Shown here one piece after another: positions 23,931-32,047 of a stretch of DNA of 32,879 nucleotides. The notes beneath the pieces are model-generated. The model was not told the DNA's origin and searched no databases. It saw nothing but the letters and a program-made list of their open reading frames with translations. Origin of the DNA: Bermanella sp. (GTDB taxonomy: Bacteria; Pseudomonadota; Gammaproteobacteria; Pseudomonadales; Oceanobacteraceae). The translations under genes were made by a program, and so were the position numbers. Location: NCBI GenBank assembly GCA_029938135.1, contig JAPYOO010000002.1, forward strand, positions 1 to 32,879. Direction: 5' to 3'. Within the stretch, counting starts at the first letter, position 1, and every line of letters starts with the position of its first letter.

Positions 23931-24764
23931 ATGTTAATAAAATGGCTAGCTCGTTTTATTTTGAGCGCAACACTTCTATTGATATTCACGGGCTGCAGCA
24001 ATCTCACTACCTTATTTTTTTTCCCTCAACAATCTTATCAACACACACCCCAGTTTTTTGGTCTTGAATGGCAAAGTATTCAACATGAAGCGAAAGACGG
24101 CACAACACTGACAAGTTGGTACTTACCGGCCTCCCGCAAAAGTTTAGGCACTGTCTTGTTTATGCATGGCAATGCACAAAATGTTAGCACTCATATCAAT
24201 AGTGTTAAGTGGTTGCCCAAGGCGGGCTACAATGTTTTTTTGTTGGATTATAGAGAATATGGAGGGTCTGATGGCAAGGCCATTCTGCCTGATATTTTAT
24301 GGGATATTGACTCTGCACTTAGCTGGGTATTAGCGCATGATGAAGATAAACCCGTTTTTTTATTAGGACAAAGTATTGGTGCGGCACTGACCGCTGCATA
24401 CGTGCCACAAAGCCCTTATAAAGAAAAAATTAGCGGCGTTATTTTGGATGCTTGTCTGCTGGGGTATCAAGAAATTGTAGGTGATATGATGTCGCGTAAT
24501 TGGCTTACTTGGGTGTTTCAGTTGCCCGCTTATCTATTGCCAAGTGAACAAGACCCACAAAACCACATTGCCAACATTAGCCCAACCCCCTTGTTCATGA
24601 TGCACAGTCGGGATGACCAGATAATTCCCTATGAGCAAGGCAAGGCCGTGTTTGAACTCGCCCAAGAGCCAAAGCAGTGGCTAGATTTAGCGGGCTCTCA
24701 CATTCAATCTTTCCAGTTCCCCTCGGTGCGTGATGCTTTATTAACATTCATGGACACACACTAG
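23931..24764 (+). CDS. Lipoprotein alpha/beta hydrolase (S33/ABHD17-like)
   Basis: A 277-residue serine hydrolase with a lipoprotein signal (LLLIFTGCSNL, acylated Cys at about residue 22). The catalytic domain contains FMHGNAQNVSTH (oxyanion loop), LDYREYGGSDGK, and the nucleophile elbow GQSIGA with Ser148. Acid Asp228 lies in SRDDQIIP and His257 in GSHIQSF. The HGNA and DYRGYG-like motifs place it with the bacterial YfhR/ABHD17-like hydrolases. It is probably anchored in the periplasm. GGAG precedes the ATG. It converges on the DUF3087 gene with a gap of only 4 bases between stop codons. The substrate is unknown; an acyl-ester or depalmitoylation-like activity is possible. Confidence 0.87.
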   Translation: MLIKWLARFILSATLLLIFTGCSNLTTLFFFPQQSYQHTPQFFGLEWQSIQHEAKDGTTLTSWYLPASRKSLGTVLFMHGNAQNVSTHINSVKWLPKAGYNVFLLDYREYGGSDGKAILPDILWDIDSALSWVLAHDEDKPVFLLGQSIGAALTAAYVPQSPYKEKISGVILDACLLGYQEIVGDMMSRNWLTWVFQLPAYLLPSEQDPQNHIANISPTPLFMMHSRDDQIIPYEQGKAVFELAQEPKQWLDLAGSHIQSFQFPSVRDALLTFMDTH

Positions 24765-24768
24765 CGGT

Positions 24769-25272
24769 TTAAAACGCTTTTAACATAGATGGGTTGTAAT
24801 CTTCAATTGTGACCTTAAGGTCTTTCTCTTCAATCAACGCCTGCAATTTATTCACCTCCAACTGCAGAGAATCCATTGTAATAGTATTGTCATCTAATTT
24901 AAAAAGCTGCGAACTGGCCGCATAATAAAAATTTAGAATCACCACGGCATTAAGATCCCCTTCTTCTTTGGCCGCCTCAATTTTTCTCAATTTTCGGTAT
25001 ATTTTGTTAAGCCCCTGTTTAAGCTGCCATACGTAAACCACTTCAGTCATAAATTCATGTTGGCGAAAGCGATACAATACCCATAAGCAAAGTCCACCCG
25101 CCAGCGCGACCCCACTTAAATTAAAAATAAAATGATCGCCATCACCACCCAACAACATGATCAGTAACTGACCAAAACTTAACGCCATTACCATTAAGCT
25201 CACTATAAGTGCTGCAATAACCATATTTAAATGTTTGCGGTAACGGCTTTTATCGATTTCTTGTAGCTTCAT
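24769..25272 (-). CDS. DUF3087 membrane protein
   Basis: A 167-residue protein with the pattern of DUF3087 (PF11286): MKLQEIDKSRYRKHLN at the start, two transmembrane helices (about 18-40 and 47-67), the segment RQHEFMTEVVYVWQLKQGLNKIYRKL, then a helical tail ending DYNPSMLKAF. It is restricted to marine gammaproteobacteria and close relatives, and the function is unknown. The start codon lies 7 bases after the permease stop, so it is the last gene of the MerR/permease operon. That context may hint at a metal or envelope-stress link, but the family also occurs elsewhere. Confidence 0.82.
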   Translation of the reverse strand: MKLQEIDKSRYRKHLNMVIAALIVSLMVMALSFGQLLIMLLGGDGDHFIFNLSGVALAGGLCLWVLYRFRQHEFMTEVVYVWQLKQGLNKIYRKLRKIEAAKEEGDLNAVVILNFYYAASSQLFKLDDNTITMDSLQLEVNKLQALIEEKDLKVTIEDYNPSMLKAF

Positions 25273-25279
25273 TACGACT

Positions 25280-26332
25280 CTAATTATCCTGTGAGGAGTT
25301 TAATTTTTTCATTTTAACAGATTCAAAAACAGCTTTTACTTTTTTGCCGTACTGAAAGGCAATTAATGAGGCTAATACCACTGCCGCCACTGAATACAAC
25401 ATCGAGGTCATTTCATCGTGCTGCCCCATAGTGACACTGATACTAATTTCAAAGTAACTCAATGCCGCATCAAACAACAATCCCATGCCTAGGGCGGTAA
25501 AAATAACACCACATAAATATCCGGCCAAAGAACGTATTCCCAATTCATTTTTCACCACCATTAACGTTGCAATGTTAGTGGCCGGACCCGCCAGCATGAA
25601 GACCAAGGCAGCACCTGGGGAAATTCCCGACAACATTAATCCTGCGGCTATAGGGGTGGAAGCGGTGGCACAAATATACATAGGAATAGAAATCAGTATC
25701 ACCAACACCATGGCAAATACACCACTGCCATACTGGGTTAAGAAGCTAGCAGGCACATAGGTCTGTATTAGGGCGGCAAACAACAACCCCACTAATAACC
25801 AGCCCATAAAATCTGACAACAACTTACCAAAACCGTATTGCACTACGGCGCGTGCTTTACCCCAAATACTTAATTGGGCCGCGATACTACCCTTCTTGCA
25901 GCAAGACTTCACGGCTTCTTGTTTAGGCGGCGTCTCTACATCCCACATGCGCACCAACTTACCCGCCACAATGGCCGAACAAATTGCGGCTATAGGTCGT
26001 GCTATTGCCATTACAGGCCCCATTAATGCAAGTGTTACCCCTATGGAATCTACTCCAGTTTCTGGCGTAGCCACCATGAAGCTGGCCGTACTGGCTTTAC
26101 TGGCTCCGGCACGGCGAATCCCCATGGCTGCCGGTATCACCGAGCAAGAGCACAAAGGCAATGGTGTGCCTATTAGGGCGGCGGTCACCACCGAGCTGTC
26201 TTTGCCTAATACCTTTTGAATCCATGTGTCGGGGATGAGTAAACGAATGACCCCCGCCAGCAATAACCCTAACAATAAATAAGGGGCGGATTCAGCAAAT
26301 AAACCCACAAAATTGGCTATTAATTCGTTCAT
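25280..26332 (-). CDS. SO_0444-family Cu/Zn efflux permease
   Basis: A 350-residue permease of the ArsP/DUF318 type (PF03773) with about eight helices in two repeats. PLPLCSCSVIP with Cys61 and Cys63 in repeat one, and the matching segment PMYICATASTPIAAGL in repeat two, are the family signatures. A CCKKG cluster lies in the cytosolic loop near residue 145. NCBI names this group SO_0444 family Cu/Zn efflux transporter. It should export copper or zinc from the cytosol. Its start overlaps the MerR gene by 4 bases (ATGA), so the two are translationally coupled, and the MerR operator upstream controls both. Confidence 0.87.
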   Translation of the reverse strand: MNELIANFVGLFAESAPYLLLGLLLAGVIRLLIPDTWIQKVLGKDSSVVTAALIGTPLPLCSCSVIPAAMGIRRAGASKASTASFMVATPETGVDSIGVTLALMGPVMAIARPIAAICSAIVAGKLVRMWDVETPPKQEAVKSCCKKGSIAAQLSIWGKARAVVQYGFGKLLSDFMGWLLVGLLFAALIQTYVPASFLTQYGSGVFAMVLVILISIPMYICATASTPIAAGLMLSGISPGAALVFMLAGPATNIATLMVVKNELGIRSLAGYLCGVIFTALGMGLLFDAALSYFEISISVTMGQHDEMTSMLYSVAAVVLASLIAFQYGKKVKAVFESVKMKKLNSSQDN

Positions 26333-26775
26333 ACCACCCCCTCCTGTATGTTTGTTGTATTACTGGTGACGGTATTTTCTGAGTCATCCAAGGCATCTAT
26401 GATGCTACAGAATTCAGCACTTTCACCTCCACCACAACAAGCGTCACTGAGCTTATGTAAGGCCACCAGCACCTGCTGCAGCTCTTCAATTTTTTGCTGC
26501 ACATCTATTATTTTCTGCTGAGCGATGTCTTTGGCATCAGCACAAATATGGGCCGGTTTATCGGCCCTAATAGATAAAAACACCTCAACTTCTTCAAGGC
26601 TAAAACCCATAGTGCGACTGCGCTTAATAAACTTGGCCGTGCTTAAATCCTGCTGGCTGTATAAACGGTAATTGCTTTGCGAGCGGGTACTGGGGCTAAT
26701 GAGCCCCTGTTTTTCATAAAAGCGTAACGTATGGGCCGTAAGACCTGACTGTTTAGCTAATTCACCAATTTTCAT
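26329..26775 (-). CDS. MerR-family metal-responsive regulator (ZntR-like)
   Basis: A 148-residue MerR regulator. Residues 1-70 form the winged helix (MKIGELAKQSGLTAHTLRFY, then NYRLYSQQDL), followed by the dimerisation helix and the metal-binding C terminus. Compared with E. coli ZntR, Cys78, Cys113, Cys114 and Cys123 (in AHICADAK and DACCGGGESAEFC) stand at the zinc-ligand positions. The position of the ZntR His119 ligand holds Glu118 instead. It probably senses zinc, copper or a related ion. Its own operator is the 26804-26835 site, and it heads an operon with the SO_0444 permease and DUF3087 genes. The exact metal cannot be read. Confidence 0.9.
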   Translation of the reverse strand: MKIGELAKQSGLTAHTLRFYEKQGLISPSTRSQSNYRLYSQQDLSTAKFIKRSRTMGFSLEEVEVFLSIRADKPAHICADAKDIAQQKIIDVQQKIEELQQVLVALHKLSDACCGGGESAEFCSIIDALDDSENTVTSNTTNIQEGVV

Positions 26776-26803
26776 GCGCCTTCCTTATTGGATTAATAAC
26801 CCA

Positions 26804-26835
26804 AGCTTAGACCTTAGAGTATAGTCTAAGGTCAA
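26804..26835 (-). promoter_or_regulatory. MerR-type promoter with 20-base spacer and dyad operator
   Basis: On the minus strand TTGACC (26835-26830) and TAAGCT (26809-26804) are separated by exactly 20 bases. The spacer and flank hold the dyad ACCTTAGA (26811-26818) / TCTAAGGT (26825-26832), with arms of eight bases. The over-long spacer with a central dyad is the classic mark of a MerR-activated promoter, here feeding the merR/permease/DUF3087 operon. Confidence 0.85.
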
Positions 26836-26891
26836 GGGTTGTTTACACTTAAGTCCAGCATTGACTCAAATCAGGCATACACAAACTATAA

Positions 26892-26919
26892 ATGACGGAT
26901 ATGGCTTTGCAGCTATACT
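26892..26919 (+). promoter_or_regulatory. Promoter-like pair upstream of the GGDEF gene
   Basis: ATGACG (26892-26897) and TATACT (26914-26919) are spaced by 16 bases, with the start codon about 46 bases beyond. The site is separate from the MerR promoter on the other strand. Confidence 0.45.
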
Positions 26920-26965
26920 TTCACTCTATGAACAATGTATTACTGCTGAATCAGGCTAATTGTTA

Positions 26966-28012
26966 ATGAAAAGCGATTGCTTAAGTGTTTTAAAATCAGT
27001 TGGCCAAATTGTCGAAGAGCGCAATAAGCGTCTACTTGAAAAATTATTGCTTAGCAGTATTTCCCAGTATGTGAATTTTGATGCCTTGATCCTTTTGCAC
27101 AAACCCCGCCATGCCGATAACCCTTACTTAGAAGTCTCTTTATCCATGCCGGAAGACGCCTATAAAAACAGGCTTAAAACAATCAGACATGCCGATGGTG
27201 CGGTACATATCCATGAAGATGACGCGATTAAACAGTGCCTTAATACCTCACAACCTCTCTTTTTAAACGTTAATGGCGGACATCGTGCAATATTCCCTAT
27301 CATTGTTCACCACGAGGTGGTGGCTATTCTAGACCTATATACACAAAATTTTCCTGACAGCCATCAACAAATGGTGATGGGGTTCATGCACATTTACCGT
27401 AATTTCGTTGAAGTGTTATACGACAACGAACATGACACGCTCACCGGTTTATTAAACCGCAAAACCTTTGATGAACGACTTAATGATTTTTTTGCAGGCA
27501 GCTCGCACGGTAGTAACCCCGATTACACACTCGAAAATGACCTGCGGCAACCCAATAAAGAACATAACCATTGGGTCGGAATTATAGATATTGACCATTT
27601 TAAAAAGATTAATGATCAATTTGGCCACATCTTTGGCGATGAAGTATTGCTGTTATTTGCAGGGATTCTGAAAAAAGATTTTCGTAATAGCGACTTATTG
27701 TTTCGTTTTGGAGGGGAAGAGTTTGTGGTATTTTTACTGAATATTAGCGAGCAGGAGGCATTTAACAAATTTGATGGATTTCGCCAAAGTTTAGAGCAAA
27801 CAATTTTCCCTCAAATAGACACGCTAACCGTGAGCATTGGCATTACCAAGATTGATACTCAATTTCATTCTACCAAATTACTAGAACAAGCCGATCAAGC
27901 CTTATATTACGCCAAAGAACATGGGCGCAATCAGGTGTGTAATTATCATCATTTAATCAAGGCAGGGGAACTGAACACCCTGAAAATAGACAACAAAATC
28001 GACCTGTTTTAA
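26966..28012 (+). CDS. GAF-like/GGDEF diguanylate cyclase
   Basis: I place the start at ATG 26966 (348 residues), two codons inside a TTG-initiated frame; no good Shine-Dalgarno is seen. Residues about 1-145 resemble a divergent GAF-type sensor. The GGDEF domain follows: DTLTGLLNRKTFDERL, IIDIDHFKKINDQFGH and the active-site loop FRFGGEEF. The RxxD inhibitory-site motif (RNSD) lies five residues before GGEEF, so product inhibition by c-di-GMP is expected. It should make c-di-GMP from two GTP in the cytosol and so influence surface attachment or motility. The C-terminal 35 residues are polar. The signal it senses is unknown. Confidence 0.9.
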   Translation: MKSDCLSVLKSVGQIVEERNKRLLEKLLLSSISQYVNFDALILLHKPRHADNPYLEVSLSMPEDAYKNRLKTIRHADGAVHIHEDDAIKQCLNTSQPLFLNVNGGHRAIFPIIVHHEVVAILDLYTQNFPDSHQQMVMGFMHIYRNFVEVLYDNEHDTLTGLLNRKTFDERLNDFFAGSSHGSNPDYTLENDLRQPNKEHNHWVGIIDIDHFKKINDQFGHIFGDEVLLLFAGILKKDFRNSDLLFRFGGEEFVVFLLNISEQEAFNKFDGFRQSLEQTIFPQIDTLTVSIGITKIDTQFHSTKLLEQADQALYYAKEHGRNQVCNYHHLIKAGELNTLKIDNKIDLF

Positions 28013-28020
28013 AAATCGGC

Positions 28021-28048
28021 TTGCCAATTGCCTTTCTGTCATTACAAT
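28021..28048 (+). promoter_or_regulatory. Sigma-70-like promoter of the DUF2986 gene
   Basis: TTGCCA (28021-28026) and TACAAT (28043-28048) are spaced by 16 bases, with the start codon 32 bases beyond. The open frame from the TTG at 28021 lies over this promoter and is not the real start. Confidence 0.6.
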
Positions 28049-28080
28049 CCGCCCTATTATCGTTTGCGAATGGTCCAATC

Positions 28081-28281
28081 ATGAACCGAAAAAAGAAGAT
28101 TTTTGATAAATTCAATACAAAAGTTAAAAAAGCCAAGGCCAGAATGAATCCTGGCAGCAAGGGCAATAAACCTAAATACGTCTCTAAAGCTCAACGTGAG
28201 AAATTAGCGGCTGAGCAGGCAGATGCCGTTCAAGCCACTGATGAGAGCAACACAACAGACGTGCAGTCTCAAGAAGATTAA
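28081..28281 (+). CDS. DUF2986 small lysine-rich protein
   Basis: The 66-residue protein starts at ATG 28081. It opens MNRKKKIFDKFNTKVKKAKA and continues with NKPKYVSKAQREKLAAE, the pattern of DUF2986 (PF11661). The N-terminal half is strongly basic and the last 20 residues are acidic (Asp, Glu, Gln, Thr). Such a charge split fits a nucleic-acid- or ribosome-associated protein, though the family is uncharacterised. It follows the GGDEF gene on the same strand but has its own promoter. A strong hairpin closes the unit before the convergent lipoprotein gene. Confidence 0.8.
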   Translation: MNRKKKIFDKFNTKVKKAKARMNPGSKGNKPKYVSKAQREKLAAEQADAVQATDESNTTDVQSQED

Positions 28282-28295
28282 TGAGCACTGTATTG

Positions 28296-28323
28296 GGGTC
28301 ACTGCCTTTAAATGCAGTGACCC
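28296..28323. terminator. Perfect hairpin between DUF2986 and the convergent lipoprotein gene
   Basis: GGGTCACTGC (28296-28305) and GCAGTGACCC (28314-28323) form a perfect 10-bp stem with an 8-base loop. T-runs are weak on both sides. Confidence 0.6.
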
Positions 28324-28331
28324 GCTTTAGG

Positions 28332-30170
28332 CTAAATAGCCGTTGTCTTTAAATCCTGCTGCATGTGCTCTATAACACTGTTCATTTCAGCGTTAGACAC
28401 CGGCAGGCGCTTAAATTCCTCCCCTTGAGCTTGCATGGCTTCCAAGTCCAGAACAGTACCCGGTTGCAGCTCCTCGCCCACACCGAACATGCCCTTCACG
28501 CCATACAACACCCAATTAGCGCCTTCCATGGATAATACTAAGTATGACGCGTCCGACACCGCCAAAACACTGTGAGCAGCCAACTGCGATACCGAGCCAT
28601 ACCCTAATACCACACCCGATGTGAGTTCAAACGTTAATGGCACCACCACGGCCTTGCTTAGCTCATACACCCCAAGACCCACACCCGCCACCACCGAGCC
28701 TGCTGTACCGACGGTCATAGTGGCGGCGGATGTAGCACCGCCAACCACCTTTGAGCTTAACGCCAGCACTTCACCACCGGCTAAAATGGCGCTACCGGCT
28801 ACGGCCTCTGCCCCGGCTACTGTCACGCCTACGGCGGTACCACCAATGACCACACCCGATGCCGCCAACGGCACACCGATGTATTTAACGCCCTTGCCCA
28901 CTGTATATCCGGCGGTCGCAATGGTCGCCGCGGCCACTTGAGTCCCCACGTATTCAACACTCGACACGGCAGCGCCTCCTGTAATCATCGCGCCCCCGGC
29001 AAGCGTGCCCCCCGCGGCTTGTAAGGTTCCAAATATACCCGCTAATGCCGCCTTACCTGTGGGTGCCACTACCTCATAGGCCATGGCGCCACTGTTCCAA
29101 GTCACCTTAACGGCAAGCTCAGCCAAGGACACACTGCCCTGCCCTAATAACATCACCGGATACACCACTGTATTTACCGCTACATACCCTAATGAGCCTG
29201 CAGAAATCTGAGTAGCGGGTTTGATCATGCCCTCCCAAAAAACGCCGTGTAACGCCCAACCCAGATACTTTAATACCGCCAAACTGCCGGTTTGATCAGC
29301 ATCGTTTAATTCCTCTCCCCCTTTATTAAAGGAGCCTTGGATATTAGAGAAGTAATTTTGAGTACTGTCCTTTACATAAAAAGCTAACTTGTCAGACGTT
29401 TTTTCGCGCCATTCGTGTACCGGCCCAGAGGCATGAGCATATTGCTGCCAAGACTGGCTGGGGTTCATATTAGCGGCTCTTTGTGACATGTTTTCAGGCA
29501 ATGCCACATAACCTGTGACAAAGTCTTCAAGCCCACCCTGCACGGTTTTCACACCCGTTTGCACGCCACTTTTGGCAAACCCAGTACCCGTTTGCCAAGC
29601 ACCCGACATAACAGCCTGACTGCCATGCCTGCCCTTTTTGGCTATTGTTTTAGCAAGCGAGACCGAGCCTTGCGCTAAAGCATCACCCGCGTTAGCCATT
29701 TTTTCACTGAGGGTTTTAGCCCCTTCCCAAGAGCTTCCCACTATAAATTTGGCATCTGGATAGGCCCTATTTAATAACAACATGGACCCTGGCCGTGAAT
29801 GCTCGGTTACCCAGTTACCGAAGTCTTCACCACCATCATAAATGCCCTCACTTATTTCGTAGGTTTTTTGAGTACCCACACTCACAACTGTGACAGAATC
29901 ACGGGCATTTTTAAGAGAGGTAAACAGCGCTTGCGGCGCCTTCACTCCCGCTAATTCTTTGGCGAACTCTATCGCGCTGGGCCCCGCTGGAATTAAACTC
30001 ATGGCCGTATTGGGCACATGAAAGGCGCCGTTTTCATATAATGATTTATGGCCACGATTAACCAACTGCTTGGTATTATTTAACGGATCGTTTTTGCCGG
30101 TACTGGCACAGGCGCTTAACATCAGTAATACGGCTAAAGATACTGCTGAGCGCAAAAATAATAGCTTCAT
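28332..30170 (-). CDS. Unrecognised lipoprotein with a long Gly/Ala/Val-rich region
   Basis: I do not recognise this 612-residue protein. It opens with a lipoprotein signal (LAVLLMLSACAS, Cys21). Residues about 30-290 are mixed and helix-rich (SLYENGAFHVPNTA, SRPGSMLLLNRAYPDAKFIV). From about 300 to 530 the sequence is dominated by Gly, Ala, Val and Ser in long, weakly hydrophobic stretches (GGTLAGGAMITGGAAVSS, GVVIGGTAVGVTVAGAEA), which look like glycine-zipper membrane segments. The C terminus (LQPGTVLDLEAMQAQGEEF) is polar. It is paralogous to the gene before it: both share the SLYxxGxF start, a HGVFxxG/KP block, YEVVAPT/IEVVAPT, SGVVLGY and the PGxVxDLxAxQ end. The two overlap by ATGA. 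Location in the envelope is likely; function is unknown. Confidence 0.7.
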   Translation of the reverse strand: MKLLFLRSAVSLAVLLMLSACASTGKNDPLNNTKQLVNRGHKSLYENGAFHVPNTAMSLIPAGPSAIEFAKELAGVKAPQALFTSLKNARDSVTVVSVGTQKTYEISEGIYDGGEDFGNWVTEHSRPGSMLLLNRAYPDAKFIVGSSWEGAKTLSEKMANAGDALAQGSVSLAKTIAKKGRHGSQAVMSGAWQTGTGFAKSGVQTGVKTVQGGLEDFVTGYVALPENMSQRAANMNPSQSWQQYAHASGPVHEWREKTSDKLAFYVKDSTQNYFSNIQGSFNKGGEELNDADQTGSLAVLKYLGWALHGVFWEGMIKPATQISAGSLGYVAVNTVVYPVMLLGQGSVSLAELAVKVTWNSGAMAYEVVAPTGKAALAGIFGTLQAAGGTLAGGAMITGGAAVSSVEYVGTQVAAATIATAGYTVGKGVKYIGVPLAASGVVIGGTAVGVTVAGAEAVAGSAILAGGEVLALSSKVVGGATSAATMTVGTAGSVVAGVGLGVYELSKAVVVPLTFELTSGVVLGYGSVSQLAAHSVLAVSDASYLVLSMEGANWVLYGVKGMFGVGEELQPGTVLDLEAMQAQGEEFKRLPVSNAEMNSVIEHMQQDLKTTAI

Positions 30171-31624
30171 GGTTTTCTCAAATCCTTAGGCAGACTCTCT
30201 AATACCTGCTGAATGACTTCGGGGTCGTCCGTGATAATTTTTAGGTTTTCAGGGTTACTTTGCTGCAGCGCTTTTAAATCAATAACACTGCCCACCGGTA
30301 ACGCTCCAGGCTGTAAGCGAGCCCCTTTGTAATTTACCTCACCCTTTAACGTGGCAATGGTAAGTCTGGGGCCATCCCAAAACAAAAAGACCGCACTATT
30401 TACAGTGCCCAGTAACAATTGGCTCGGAATCGCGGTCAGCGCGTTATACCCCAAAACCACCCCAGATTTCACTTGATTCACAAACACCTTAGTGGTGCCT
30501 TCCACCGCATCATAAGTTACCAGTGCGCCATACATGAGAGTATCGGCAGTGGCCGCAACTACCCCTTGAGTCAGACCTACCGCAGGGGCCGCCACTGTAG
30601 TGCCCACTTGGTTAATGACACCCACTGTGCTGCCACTTATGTACGTGATGGGCACAGCACCCGCCGACAATAACGACATGCCCGCAAGGAATCCGCCCTT
30701 CACTGTGGGAGCCACCACTTCAATGGCGGTTTTACCGGTGTAATACACGGCAAGGCCCGCTGAGCGTACTGTATTTTTGGTTAAAATATAGGTACTGGCC
30801 ACCGGTAAAAAGACAACCTCTCCTGCCACCACGGCACTGTATTTAGCCACCTGCCAACTCGATGTGGCACCGGGTTTAAATACCCCATGATAAATACCGG
30901 TGGCATAACCCGATAACAAGGTCCATAAACCCGTTAAGGAATTAGAGGCCTCACCCGAGTCAGTGTAGGCGCTTTTAAAATCGGTTTCGGCATCACTTAA
31001 CGCAGTATCCCAATGGGACGTAATATTGCTGCGGCTGGCATCTCGTAGATATTTATAGCTTAAAAACAACTCATTAAAATCTTCCCGTACCCCACTGGAA
31101 TAACCTGTTGGTACCAACTTTAATGCATCAATACTGGCTTTAGTTGACTGGCCTAAATACACGTAGCCGCTGACCAGTGATTGCCAAGCCTGCTTCGCCG
31201 TCTCTTGGCTATATTGCCATTCCAGCTGAGCTAAGGCATGTGTGCCCGCAATTATTTTTTGACTGTTTTGTGTGCCCCCGCTGAATAATTTAGTGGTGGT
31301 TTTGCCCGCAGTACGAACATCACTTTGCATGGCTTGACCATATTCAGCCGAGCGCACTACGACCGAATCTTTAACTTTTTGAAGGGCACTGCTGGATGAG
31401 TCTATGCTGTGTTCTTTGGCATAGTTAAGGGCTTTCTCGCTTGAGGTAATAATAAACCAGCCATCTTGGTACAAGGACTGCTGACCTTTAAGATTGGCGA
31501 TCGTTAAGGGTATGACGTCTTTAACCGCCTTTTGTTGAGACGCTGCGGGGTCAATTGCAGCCCAAGCCTGCAGGGGTTGCCCTAAGCATAGGGCCAGCAC
31601 CAGCCAGTGATAAGTCCGTATCAT
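30167..31624 (-). CDS. Unrecognised exported paralogue of the adjacent lipoprotein
   Basis: A 485-residue protein with a cleavable signal peptide (WLVLALCLGQPLQAWA) and no lipobox, so it should be periplasmic or in a membrane by its glycine-rich part. The order of segments follows the neighbouring 612-residue protein: SLYQDGWFIITSSEKAL near residue 50, a helical middle, GIYHGVFKPGATSSW, TAIEVVAPTVKGGFLAG, QVKSGVVLGYNAL and LPVGSVIDLKALQQ at the end. It lacks about 100 residues of the Gly/Ala/Val stretch. Its stop overlaps the start of the next gene by ATGA, so the two are made together and may form a complex. The VF530-type gene lies 52 bases upstream on the same strand. Function is not known. 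Confidence 0.7.
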   Translation of the reverse strand: MIRTYHWLVLALCLGQPLQAWAAIDPAASQQKAVKDVIPLTIANLKGQQSLYQDGWFIITSSEKALNYAKEHSIDSSSSALQKVKDSVVVRSAEYGQAMQSDVRTAGKTTTKLFSGGTQNSQKIIAGTHALAQLEWQYSQETAKQAWQSLVSGYVYLGQSTKASIDALKLVPTGYSSGVREDFNELFLSYKYLRDASRSNITSHWDTALSDAETDFKSAYTDSGEASNSLTGLWTLLSGYATGIYHGVFKPGATSSWQVAKYSAVVAGEVVFLPVASTYILTKNTVRSAGLAVYYTGKTAIEVVAPTVKGGFLAGMSLLSAGAVPITYISGSTVGVINQVGTTVAAPAVGLTQGVVAATADTLMYGALVTYDAVEGTTKVFVNQVKSGVVLGYNALTAIPSQLLLGTVNSAVFLFWDGPRLTIATLKGEVNYKGARLQPGALPVGSVIDLKALQQSNPENLKIITDDPEVIQQVLESLPKDLRKP

Positions 31625-31676
31625 GTAAAGTCCATTTTTTATTAGTATCGATGTAGCGTAAACAGGTCACAGGAAG

Positions 31677-31898
31677 TTAAAAATCGTCGCGGCTATCTAA
31701 ATACAGCGCTTCAACTTTTTCACGGGCCCACTGGGTTTTTCTTAAGAATTTAAGGCTGGATTTAATACTCGGGTCACTATTAAAACAACGGATATCAATA
31801 CGTTGCCCTAGCTCGTCAAAACCAAAGTGGTCTACCAGCTCGGTAAGGATGGTTTGCAAGGTAAGGCCATGCAGCGGGTTATTAGGTTGGTTTTCCAT
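31677..31898 (-). CDS. VF530-family (DUF2132) small protein
   Basis: A 73-residue protein that matches the VF530-type family (PF09905) almost throughout: [20 protein letters not shown], then [20 protein letters not shown] and [22 protein letters not shown]. Database entries call it a DNA-binding protein on the basis of structure; a target is not known. It is cytosolic. It is divergent from the bufferin gene with a gap of about 150 bases and precedes the paralogous pair on the same strand, 52 bases away. It may be co-transcribed with them, or have its own short message. Confidence 0.9.
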   Translation of the reverse strand: MENQPNNPLHGLTLQTILTELVDHFGFDELGQRIDIRCFNSDPSIKSSLKFLRKTQWAREKVEALYLDSRDDF

Positions 31899-32047
31899 TA
31901 TTTAGCGTCTTTGATCAAATATGCTGCGCATTTTAGCAGGTTTACACTGGCCCAGATATGCGTGTACTGGCTAAAACATCTTTAGAGGCTTGGTCTACAC
32001 TCAAAATGATATGTCCGTTAGGCACATACACAATTCAGGGAAGGAAA

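Noticed and set aside
25896-26219. 107-residue plus-strand frame
   Set aside because: It is antisense to the SO_0444 permease and has no ribosome site or recognisable domain.
28621-28941. 106-residue plus-strand frame rich in Ala, Thr and Pro
   Set aside because: It is antisense to the Gly/Ala/Val-rich part of the lipoprotein gene; the composition is just the complement of those codons.
31958-32047. N-terminal extension of the bufferin precursor
   Set aside because: The extra 30 codons have no ribosome site and would place residues before a clear signal peptide; ATG 32048 follows AGGGAAGGAAA.
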